DNA of 64,000 bases, taken from positions 896,471 to 960,470 of the forward strand of contig VUYV01000158.1 in assembly GCA_008711295.1 (NCBI GenBank). Reading direction: 5' to 3'. Every line of letters starts with the position of its first letter. Position 1 is the stretch's first letter. The position numbers were made by a program, and so were the translations under genes. The stretch is from Anarhynchus alexandrinus (Eukaryota > Chordata > Aves > Charadriiformes > Charadriidae). The notes beneath the pieces are model-generated. The model worked only from the letters and a program-made list of their open reading frames with translations, made no database searches and was not told the origin of the DNA. Of this stretch, positions 13,201 to 22,000 are shown piece by piece.

Positions 13201-15343
13201 ATGGCTCTTGATAGCCAAAAGCTGTCCTTCATCCTGTCGGTACAGGAAAGGAACAAGGACACCGCATGTGCAGGGCTTTTTTGGTTTTCTTCCAACTGAA
13301 GTGACTTTTTCTTGGTCTCTCTGTGTGGCTGACAAAGTACCAGAAGCAGGTATTTAAGGTTCACATACATTTTATTTTGGCTTTGAGATTGTTTTACTGG
13401 GCAGAGTTTTCAACCATACCCTGCCCTGCCTGCATGGATTTAGTTCGCTATAGTCTTGCAAAACTCCCAAGTCATTGCGTGAAGCTGAATCACCGGCGGG
13501 GAAAAAACCAAAACCTGGAGCTGCGCTGCCTCATCTTGCAAAGGCTGACGCTGCACACTGAGCCAAAGTCTACTACACGGCATTAAGTAAACTGTGGCAC
13601 CAAGCACCAACTAATACTAACCTTCTTGTCACCAATAAGATGGGAAAGTTGTCAGCAGGACATGACGTTTCTGAAACAACAGTAGGAGGGTATTTTCTTC
13701 TATGTGGATCAGCAGGAGGATTATTAGCAGATCAGCTGTTAGTGAACTGCTGACAGAAGATTATAAGCAAGGAATCATGCACTGAGACCCTCTTATCGCT
13801 TCTTTGCTCCTGTCTACCTTTGTTTTTATCATCCCTAACCTATGCCGCACATGTATCTACACCCTCTTCTCCTTTGTATATTTGGCCAGAAAGGCTCTGC
13901 TACTGCTTTTCTCCATGGGACTGAAGTGTGAGCCCTTGAGTCCTCAAAACTGAAGGTTAGTTTCCATCTTCTTCATTCCAGTGTCCTTCACACTACAATA
14001 CTCCCTCCTCCTCCACTCCTCCCAGTTCAGCGGGAAGCACAGTTACAGGGCTGCAGTGAGACACGTGCAGCTGCTCTGCGGGAACGGCAGATGTGCAACT
14101 CAGCAGGGGTAACAGAGCTGCAAGCGGGACCAAGGGTGATCAGCATTACCAGAATACAAAACAAAGAGCACCAGCCTCTTACAAGCAGCGAGTCATGCAC
14201 AAGCTTCACTTATCAGGAAGTTTGCTCTAGTCATTTTTGCACAGATAGAAAAAAGCAGAAGGCTAGAGCTTCTTCAACATCGCCAAATGAGGAACGTTAT
14301 TTCAGCCAACAGATGTTCCTGAAGACAGCTTTTTTTCTTAAAGAATTCATCCTCAGGCAAACACTCACTGTGGAAACTTTCTAGTCCAACAGTTAAGTTT
14401 AGCAACATTTTAAGCAAATGAGAACAGGTTTTTATAATGGAAACTGTTAAGCAATTTTAGCTTTTGGCAATTCTACTACTCTGCCCAAAATATCTAACCA
14501 CATGCTATATTTACAATGGTCTTCAGAAAAGAAAGTAAGAAATATTTAAGACTTCAAGATCATTTATTAATTCTGATGAAGCAAGTCTGCAAAAAATCTA
14601 TTCACAGCCATGGAATTATTTGAAAATTGCCTAAGCAGTTAATCCTTTTTACAGTGTATAGTCTTTAGGGTTTACTTTTGGTAAAAGGATGCCAGAACTT
14701 GAAATACTGCTTTAGCTTCAATAAATTGATTTTCTGCACTTCACTAGTAAGTGCTTGCTCAGTAATTGAATGAATGAGAAGCTATCCAGTTGAAATGAGC
14801 TACTGAAAGAGAGAACCAGCTCTTTTTGTTTTTAAAGGAACAGAGGTACACGAGTCAACTCTAAAAAAAACATTGTTCTTAAAATAGATAGCATGCACAA
14901 TACATTCTGAATGAATTAACTTTAATCTCTTGCCTTGAAGTCACTAAAACTTATCATACACCCTACACACGTGCATGAACTCATCTTAGATTAGTGTTGA
15001 AGAGACAAATAAGATACTTTACCTGATCAGCTACTCGGTAGACATCCTGCCTTTTGCTACAGTCACAGATGTAAGAGTGTACTCTCACTGCTCCATTTTC
15101 TCTGGCCAGTCTACTTGTCTCCTTGAGTCCCTCTTGATTGATGTCCCAGAGAACCACTGTGGCTCCAAGGCTGGCAAACTTTAAAGATAAGAGTCTTCCA
15201 ATGCCACTTCCCGCTCCTGTTATTAGTACTATTTCACCACTAACATTCTTCTTCCGTTTAGGCACAACCAAGAACACTAGCGACTCCAGTAAGTAATACA
15301 CAAAAAGTCCAATGACTTTGAGTGTTTCCAGGAAGAAGTTCAT
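4167..15343 (-). CDS. SDR16C5: SDR16C-family retinol dehydrogenase (epidermal retinol dehydrogenase 2-like), six coding exons
   Basis: Joining minus-strand exons 15023-15343, 8546-8677, 6839-6938, 5512-5656, 4800-4925 and 4167-4260 gives 918 nt, 305 aa plus stop, with all frames continuous and all introns GT-AG. Family members are about 305-340 aa; from memory human SDR16C5 is about 309. The start has A at -3. Visible features are an N-terminal hydrophobic anchor (about 10-28) followed by PKRKK, the cofactor motif TGAGSGIG (42-49), Asp67 in LWDIN favouring NAD(H), NNAG (120-123), Asn145, Ser173, and YCASK with Tyr186 and Lys190. The catalytic tetrad Asn-Ser-Tyr-Lys is intact. Known family role: oxidation of retinol to retinaldehyde at ER or lipid-droplet membranes, upstream of retinoic acid. 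Closest remembered relatives are SDR16C5 (RDHE2) and the neighbouring paralogue SDR16C6; RDH10 and HSD17B11 fit less well. The family is very likely right; the exact orthologue is less certain. Confidence 0.9.
4800..4925 (-). CDS. SDR16C5: SDR16C gene, coding exon 5
   Basis: The acceptor CTTCCAG precedes GTGGCC, and the donor is GTAAGT. The exon is 126 nt. It encodes [19 protein letters not shown] and [19 protein letters not shown]. These match the [10 protein letters not shown]...IP segment of SDR16C proteins, which leads into the hydrophobic C-terminal region. Confidence 0.9.
5512..5656 (-). CDS. SDR16C5: SDR16C gene, coding exon 4 with the active-site YCASK
   Basis: The acceptor TTTACAG precedes ATTACTGTGC, and the donor GTGAGT is a near-perfect consensus. 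The exon is 145 nt. The first codon is split with exon 3 (G+AT = Asp185), followed by [14 protein letters not shown]. Further on it encodes [10 protein letters not shown] and [10 protein letters not shown], the SDR16C signature after the active site. Confidence 0.93.
5657..6838 (-). other. Intron 3 of the SDR16C gene
   Basis: This is a 1182-bp GT-AG intron with no repeat or further exon recognised. Open frames in it, such as 6025-6309 on the plus strand, have no recognisable similarity and lie antisense to the gene. Confidence 0.8.
6839..6938 (-). CDS. SDR16C5: SDR16C gene, coding exon 3 (residues 152-184, plus one base)
   Basis: The acceptor ATTGCAG precedes ACTTACAAAG, and the donor is GTAGTG. 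The 100-nt exon leaves one base of the next codon. It encodes [23 protein letters not shown] with catalytic Ser173, and GVNRLA, all characteristic of classical SDRs. Confidence 0.92.
7734..8355 (+). mobile_element. Solo LTR of an avian ERVL-type retrovirus, in SDR16C intron 2
   Basis: The element begins TGTCCTGGTTTGAGC, close to the TGTCCTGGTTT start shared by many avian ERVL LTRs, and ends in ...CCATAACA, so it has TG...CA ends. It is flanked by CACCC on the left (7729-7733) and CACCT on the right (8356-8360), a 5-bp duplication with one mismatch. A TATAAATT lies at 7976-7983 and an ATTAAA at 8233-8238, consistent with plus-strand orientation. No internal retroviral sequence is present, so it is a solo LTR left by recombination. 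It lies in the intron between coding exons 2 and 3, opposite to the host gene. Confidence 0.78.
8546..8677 (-). CDS. SDR16C5: SDR16C gene, coding exon 2 (residues 108-151)
   Basis: The acceptor TTTTAG precedes GTTAAAAAAG, and the exon ends ...MAHFW before the donor GTAATA. It is 132 nt, exactly 44 codons. It encodes [16 protein letters not shown] with the NNAG motif, and the VNTMAHFW helix with catalytic Asn145. It is too short to stand out as an open frame and was found by conserved sequence. Confidence 0.93.
8678..10054 (-). other. Intron 1 of the SDR16C gene, 3' part
   Basis: This is sequence between exon 2 and the intronic CR1. No exon, RNA gene or recognisable repeat is seen. Confidence 0.7.
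10055..11184 (+). mobile_element. CR1 LINE fragment with reverse-transcriptase region, in SDR16C intron 1
   Basis: This is about 1.13 kb of CR1 ORF2 plus 3' UTR, opposite to the host gene. Decayed reverse-transcriptase blocks are visible: [11 protein letters not shown], then SGVPQG...[12 protein letters not shown], then FADDT (the conserved Asp-Asp active-site box), and the C-terminal block of the ORF. The 3' end is the canonical GGTTGGACTAGATGACCTTT...TTCAACCC tail, ending in ATTTGATGATTCT. The frame is broken by a shift at the TTGG run around 10140-10160, a TGA at 10562-10564 where the frame otherwise continues, and a small deletion near 10786. The element is 5'-truncated and inactive. Confidence 0.96.
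11185..14980 (-). other. Intron 1 of the SDR16C gene, 5' part
   Basis: This is non-coding sequence between the intronic CR1 and coding exon 1. The open frames here are short, on both strands and without recognisable similarity. No repeat family is recognised with confidence. Confidence 0.65.
15023..15343 (-). CDS. SDR16C5: SDR16C gene, coding exon 1 (residues 1-107)
   Basis: The exon starts at ATG 15343-15341, with flank CAAG giving A at -3, and ends ...VYRVADQ before the donor GTAAAG. Its 321 nt end in phase 0. It encodes the membrane anchor, the Rossmann TGAGSGIG loop, the LWDIN strand and the CDCS segment shared with SDR16C proteins. The reading frame runs past the splice donor for a few codons (to [10 protein letters not shown]), but this tail is intronic. 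Confidence 0.93.
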
Positions 15344-15366
15344 CTTGAGGCTATTTCTTCAGATAC
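15344..15366 (-). other. SDR16C5: 5' UTR segment and splice acceptor upstream of the SDR16C start codon
   Basis: On the minus strand a pyrimidine-rich acceptor (ttttcttttatcag) ends at 15367, only 23 bases before the ATG. This suggests the 5' UTR is split and that a non-coding first exon lies further upstream, toward higher coordinates. The position of that exon is not visible; the GC-rich block at 17.7-18.2 kb is a candidate. Confidence 0.5.
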
Positions 15367-17640
15367 CTGATAAAAGAAAATGTTTATCAGATAGAATAAA
15401 CCATAAAGAGATAAAAGGCAAACATCAATATTTCAAAACTGAAAAACATTTTCAGATCTATTCTAAATGTTTCCTCTAGCCTGCTTCTGAATGTTGTTTC
15501 AAAGAGATATATAGGCTTACATCTGCACATCTGACCCATTTGTCCTTTTTTTGTATTACCTCCAGGTTGCTCCTACTTCCCTCCAGAACGCAGCACACAA
15601 TTGATTTACCATTGGGCAAAGGTAGGAAACACCTGCCCTCACCTGCTTTAGAAATTCCCCACCCCTCACGTCATGGGTCTCCATCTCTGCTCTGACAGAA
15701 TGTGGACTCCAAAACTAGAATCAAAGAAGTGATAGTTGTCCCTTGAAGATCTTAAGCAGAAATGTATGGCAATCACAAATCAGAGCTTATGGCTTGATCA
15801 AACAACTTCAGTGCTCACAAGCTAGTACTTTAGGTCAGGAAAAATTCTCCTTTTAGGACCGTGACTTTTTTTTGCTTTGTAGGCACTCCTTGTCATCAAG
15901 AAGCTATATGCAAACCAAGTCACAGTCTCAATCCTGCTGAAAAACTGCCAGCATAGGGAGCTTCAGAACACTATATGCTTATAAATCTCCAGAACACACC
16001 AGGTAAATTACTAGCTGTCACTACTAGCTTTTCAACTACCAGTACTATCATTATTGATGAGAGCCTGCTTTTGCAATTGAACAGAGTGTTTTGTTTAGGA
16101 ATGCATTGCAAAGTTGTTGACTTTCTTCTTTTCACCTCCCCGCATTAAGCAAATGTCATGGGCTTGAATCATACCATCTCAGGTATGTGTTTAACTTCAC
16201 CATCTGTACTCATCACAGTAATACTGACACTGAGCAGGTATTTAAGTCCTTGAAAGAATGGTATTTATTTCCCAGTACTTGAATGCTATACAAGAAATGC
16301 ACCCTTGGTCAAAACAGGTTTTAATCTTTGACTAACTACAATATGAAGGATTAATATCTTCCTTCTCAGCTAAAGGTAGAGCACGCTGGCACTTACACTT
16401 CAACCTTTGGCACTACATGCTCAGTTTGATCACATCTCTTAGTTAACATTGCTATCTATGCATATAGGTAATCGTGTTTAACAAGTGCCGAGAGATAAGT
16501 TACTTAGATCTCTGCTACTCTGAGCAAAGTTCATGAAATTTAGCATGTCGACATACACGTGTTATCATGAGTCTCAGGTTTTGTACATGGGAAATACGGC
16601 CAGTCCTAAAAAGGGACAGGCCACTGCTAGAACAGAGCAAGTTATTTCAGAAAGTTTTCTGGGAGAAACATTAGGACATCATACAACTATTCTAATAACA
16701 GAAAAACATGCGTCAAAAACATAGTGGGCAGGAAAACAAGTTCTTCTCTCTGAAGAAGAGGAGTGAAGAAGAGGATAGGGTGAATGTTTTCTTCATTCCC
16801 TTTAAAATGGGACAAAACGTGTGCAGAGGTTCTGGCACAGATGAAGGGCAGTAACACCAGTAAAAAAGGAAGTACCAAAAAGGCACAGGAACATCTTTCT
16901 AGAGCCAACGTTGACATCTCCTGTAGTAGGCTCTCGTAGCTGTAGAGCTACTACAGATATAAGCAAAACTAGGGCTATACAGGAAAAGTGTTATTAAAAT
17001 TCATGTACATCAAAAACCCAGAAAGTTTTTTTGAAAGACAAGTTCTTTGCTGGATCTAAAACAGAAGCAACAAATCTTTAAAATAAATGCAGTTGCTTGA
17101 TTTAATTTGATTACACTAACTTAATGCACTTAACACAACATCCTCCATTTGCATGAGAGGAGATGTGTGTCTCTGGAATAGATAAGGATGTTATGGTTAG
17201 TCCCTATGGAAAAACAACAGAGGCAATTGCCTTCAAAGTATAATACACAATTTGAACTAAACCGAGTTTAGAATTTATGTTAGTAATTTGTTAAGTAAAA
17301 TAATCATGAGTTAGGCTTACATAGGACAGAGTCACGTTAGATTTTAGAGATGTACTGACTTTCTCTTAGAGAAGCAGAGATGTTTGGGCGTGCAGACCAC
17401 AGGAGACTTTCTGTTAGAACACCAACCCCGCATCCTTCAGTGAGGCACTTAATTTCCACTGACACATCCCTCACCTAACCCAGCTTTGACTGGGCCGAGA
17501 GTCCTCCGTTCTCACTGGTTCACTGCATTACTACTGCTCGTTACACCAGATATCCCTACAGACAATTAAATCAGCCAACACACTTGCCTGATTTTGGCTC
17601 CTCAGCTAAAGCGAGCAGGGATGTGCTTACAGGCAGATTA
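15367..17640. other. Upstream flank or 5' intron of the SDR16C gene
   Basis: This is AT-rich non-coding sequence. I see no recognisable exon, RNA gene or repeat family. Confidence 0.6.
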
Positions 17641-17739
17641 GCCGAGGGTACCTTTGGCACACATAAGATCTCAGAGCCCTTCTGACGCCACGTATTGTTT
17701 ACTTCAATATGCCTACATCCACGCAGGCATAAGCGTGGA

Positions 17740-18182
17740 GGGCTTTTATACCGTGGCGAAGTGTCAAAGGTTTTCACAACGGCTTATGGGGCAGGTTTCT
17801 CTCCAGGCACAGACACCCGCCCCAGCGCTGGCAGCCCCGGGGCTGCTGCGGCTGCCGCTGCTCCCCTGGGCACCAGGGCAGAGCCGGGCACGGCGGCTGA
17901 GCCGCGCACCGCCTCGGCTGCCCACGGGGATTGCAGGTTGGCCACGCAATCGCCCATGCGGAGGTTGGCAAGCGTTAATTTGCTCACTGCATCTGCGGGG
18001 CGTGTGACACCCCCCTAAAAAAAAAAACCCACCCCATAGTGGTCCTGTAGCCAAGGGCGTCCAAGGGCTGAGGTGTAGCAACACTTCCATCACCGCCTGG
18101 AAGTCGCTGGGCTGCCTTACTCTCACTTGGCACACCTCATCTGCCAACCCAATGAGCATCATACAACCCGCCCCCCCAACCC
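17740..18182. promoter_or_regulatory. GC-rich, CpG-rich block beside an assembly gap; candidate SDR16C promoter
   Basis: GC and CpG content rise sharply, especially at 17811-17960 with repeated CGG/CCG and GCC runs, compared with the AT-rich flanks. It lies about 2.4 kb upstream of the first coding exon of the minus-strand SDR gene and stops at the N gap. A promoter or non-coding first exon is inferred from position and composition only. The open frames here reflect low stop-codon density in GC-rich DNA and are not genes. Confidence 0.45.
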
Positions 18183-18676
18183 NNNNNNNNNNNNNNNNNN
18201 NNNNNNNNNNNNNNNNNNNNNNNNNNNNNNNNNNNNNNNNNNNNNNNNNNNNNNNNNNNNNNNNNNNNNNNNNNNNNNNNNNNNNNNNNNNNNNNNNNNN
18301 NNNNNNNNNNNNNNNNNNNNNNNNNNNNNNNNNNNNNNNNNNNNNNNNNNNNNNNNNNNNNNNNNNNNNNNNNNNNNNNNNNNNNNNNNNNNNNNNNNNN
18401 NNNNNNNNNNNNNNNNNNNNNNNNNNNNNNNNNNNNNNNNNNNNNNNNNNNNNNNNNNNNNNNNNNNNNNNNNNNNNNNNNNNNNNNNNNNNNNNNNNNN
18501 NNNNNNNNNNNNNNNNNNNNNNNNNNNNNNNNNNNNNNNNNNNNNNNNNNNNNNNNNNNNNNNNNNNNNNNNNNNNNNNNNNNNNNNNNNNNNNNNNNNN
18601 NNNNNNNNNNNNNNNNNNNNNNNNNNNNNNNNNNNNNNNNNNNNNNNNNNNNNNNNNNNNNNNNNNNNNNNNNNNN
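18183..18676. other. Assembly gap (494 N)
   Basis: This is a run of 494 N. The left edge is a C-rich tract (cgcccccccaaccc) and the right edge a run of C (ccccccccccgcc). Open frames crossing it are artefacts. The missing sequence is probably C/G-rich, which often causes assembly drop-out. Confidence 0.98.
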
Positions 18677-19000
18677 CCCCCCCCCGCCTAGTTTGCTTTT
18701 TTTAAAAGCAGTATTTATTACGTCCCTTTGATTTTTGTGAGGGAAGAAGTAACTTCTGTGGGAGAGGTGACGGACTGGGGAGAAGGGGGATTTGGTGCGG
18801 ATCTGTGTGGTGGGGCTGACACGGGAACTGGGCTTAGGTGGGCTTTGGGGGGAGCAGAGAAACCGGTGCGGGTGCTGGAGGGGGGGTTGGTGCTGAGGGG
18901 GAGGTGGGTGCCCGTTTCAGCTTCGAAGGAAGTTTGGAGAAACCTGCTGGGCTTTGGGACATGTAGGATTTAGGAAAGCCCGTGTGAAGAAGTCACTACG
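18677..19000. other. G-rich strand right of the gap, potential G-quadruplex
   Basis: The plus strand is strongly G-skewed, with G-runs at 18847-18852, 18880-18886, 18897-18901 and 18905-18907 separated by short spacers. This fits a loose four-stranded G-quadruplex pattern. No coding exon is recognised. It may be the far shoulder of the same island as 17740-18182. Confidence 0.5.
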
Positions 19001-22000
19001 CTTGGGGTGGTTGTTGCTCCAGGTAGAGAGACGTGCACCCGAGGGTACGCTTGGGTGTGAGGAGATGGCCTGGCTTGGAAGGCCAAACCCCACGTGAAGC
19101 TATGCTGCAGGGAAAGGGTTTCACCGGGTGAACATGGCCCTCAAGGGAATGAAGGAGACCAGAGCTTGCAAAATCTGTTCTAGCTGTAGCCAAAATAGTC
19201 TTGAGTTTGCTAATTCAGTGAAGTGCTCTGTATTTACTGCCATAGATACTTTCATCCCTTAGAGCAGCATTGCTTTGGAGGGGGTTTTCAACCTTATGCT
19301 CACCCTTAGGCAGCAGAACTCCAAAACTGTAAGGCACAGAATATTCACAGCTACAAGGAAAGTCCATATGAGGAGACGATGCTTAGTACCACCAGAAATA
19401 AATATGACCGAAGGTATTTTCTTGGCACTGACATCATTAATATGCCTCCTTTCCAGATTGGCATGTTTGTGTTGCTGTTATACTTCTGTAGAAGTTTGAG
19501 AACACAGCTTTCTGAATGTTATTGTCATCTGATGAATTAAACACTTGCTTATGAAACACTAGATTTAATATGCTGCACAAAAAAAAAAAAAGAATATGAA
19601 ACAACAATTCATAATGTGAGCTTCTTTAGGCAGCTTTAAAAATCTGCCGTTTGATCCAGTAATCTCCAAAGAAATTTTGAAAACTCCCTGTGCACAAACA
19701 CTTTCAGGGAGACGGGATGGAGCGCACATTCGGCGATCCATGCTGGGGAGGGAGCAGGTTGCTTTACTTGCTTGCTTGCCTTGTAACAAATGGCTCCCCA
19801 TAGTCAAAAAAGAGCAGGGGGGTGAAAGGTGCTGTGCTGTTTAAATAAATACTTTTCTTGCTTCCCCTGCACATTTTAAGTATTGTTGAAAGAGTTCAAA
19901 AGGTCCTTTCTTTCAGGTGTGCAGTTTTGGGTCAGAGTCTAGGACTATAGACTCTGCTGCACCCTCAAGAGCTATTCACAGAAGAGAAATTAACTGCTGG
20001 ATTAGAATATTTTAGTGGGAGTTAATGTATTACTGTATTAACACAGTAAATTCGGGAGGCTAATGATAGCCAGTGACACTGATGAAATTTGAGATTGGCT
20101 GCTGCTTTCTTTTTGTGGATTGTATTGTTTACAGTGGCTCGCTTAAAACAAGGAAGTGTAAAAAAAAAAACCCATTCATTTAATTTTCAAAAAGGTTTAA
20201 ATAAAATATGTGCTTTGTAATAATACTTGGAAATTAATAACATTTAACACTGAGACTGACCTTATGATCAGAGTTGGAGGCTGGAAGGTGGGAGACCTGG
20301 CTCCTTTCCCCAACTTGTACAAAGATTTCCTGCAAGTAATAAACTCCCTGAATGAAACTTGCTGAAGTAAAACTTGCCAAATATCTTGAGTTTACTAGTC
20401 TGTATGATGAAAGGCTAAAATTAGTCTTAAGGTAAAGAAACCCTTTTTAAGATTGTCAAATTAGTGTCTTCCACAACCTGGGGTCAGAGAAGATCCAAAT
20501 GGATCCGTTACTCTTGGTTCAAATCCAGAAATGGAACTACCCTAATTTGTATTAGATGAAGATGTCTCCCTCTTGCCACACGCGATTTTTGGACCAATTT
20601 GTGAGTGCTGGCAAAATCCCAGGAGTGGGACTGGCGCTGTTTGTGCGGTTTTGTGTAACATTGTGTTGGATGTTTTCAAAGGAACCCAAGGTTGTTCAAG
20701 TCATTTGAGGAACTTTGTAAGTGCTCTCACTTTTGCTTGACTGTAGTACTTGTGCTATGTAAGTGCCCTGCTAGTCTGTAGCTGTTTTTTACCGAGGGCT
20801 ACGCTCTATTTTGGCCTACCTTAATTTCCAGAGAGCCCTTGGCGTTTGTTGTCGGGTAGATATTGGCACCTCTAGTGGAACAGTGTAACCAGTAGCACAC
20901 TAAATTGCTAGTTATGCTTCACGTGAATCTGTGGTAGATTCTTTTATTACATTGACCTGACTTCACCACCATTTAATCTTGATTATGGATGTGTTACATC
21001 AAACGAGGGTAACGCAAATAGAAAGTAAGGGTTGGTCTAAGCTGGATAAATTAAACTGCATGGTAACTAGGATACTCATCCTCACTTTAGAATAATGAAA
21101 AACAGCCTGGCTTGCTGTTGGAGCCATATTCTCTTAAAAGTGGTCTCATAGTTGTTTTTTTTTTTCTTTCAATCAGAGCACTCAAAATATGATAAATATT
21201 TTGATACTAAAGCATTAATTACCCCCACCTACCCCAGCTGCTGAAGCAGAATATTGTAATATGTTAAAGGAGAAGCCGCTGCCCAAGCATTCACACACCA
21301 TTCATGGTGTCACGCACGCACACACACACACACTTACAGGAATTGTAGAAGTGACAAACTGTTACCCACTGGTGCCCCATTCACTACATCTGGGAAGAGT
21401 GCCAAGTCCTGTTTAGTGAGGGTGAGGGGGTGATATGTGCTGCACTAACGTCTTCTGCTCAAGGTATTTACTACCTACACAGCAAATAAAACCAGCAGCT
21501 TGGTGCACTGAATAGCATGCTTCTGTCCCTTGCAAATCAAATTAAGAAAGGAGCAAATTCTCCTCGGAAGAGGAACGTGCCAGCACCAAGCTGTCATTGT
21601 GACTTATCCATTGGATGCCCAGATACCAGAGCTCACAGCCTGTTAAGCAACTGCGTGTACAGCGTGATGGCTGGTGTCAGGACCTGACACTTTGTCTTTC
21701 GTTCCCTGAGCATTTTACTGCAGTGGTGAACCTCACCAGAACTGATGAGTAAAACCCTGCAAGAAAATACTTAGGGTTTGCTTTTTCATCTGGGCCAGCC
21801 CTGTGATCAGATTTACCATGTGCCCACACAGTGCAGAGGATTACATGGGAAGAGGAGTGAAAGCCCGCAAAACAAGACTAACCTAATCGGAGTTCCCATG
21901 GGATGCAAAAGTGTGGCATGGGCAGAACCTTTAACCTTGTCAATAAGTAGCATTATAGATGGGGGTGTGTCTGAAATTATGTTCTTTACCCAGATAGGAG

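Noticed and set aside
15001..15022. Extension of coding exon 1 beyond ADQ into [13 protein letters not shown]
   Set aside because: It starts with a GTAAAG splice donor, and the conserved VKKEVGD continuation is found in the exon at 8546-8677. The extension is intronic.
17654..18162. Several overlapping frames of 65-132 codons on both strands
   Set aside because: They overlap in many frames within GC-rich DNA, are Ala/Pro/Gly/Arg-rich, and show no homology. They reflect low stop frequency.
18127..18705. 192- and 179-codon frames
   Set aside because: They consist almost entirely of unknown residues from the N gap.
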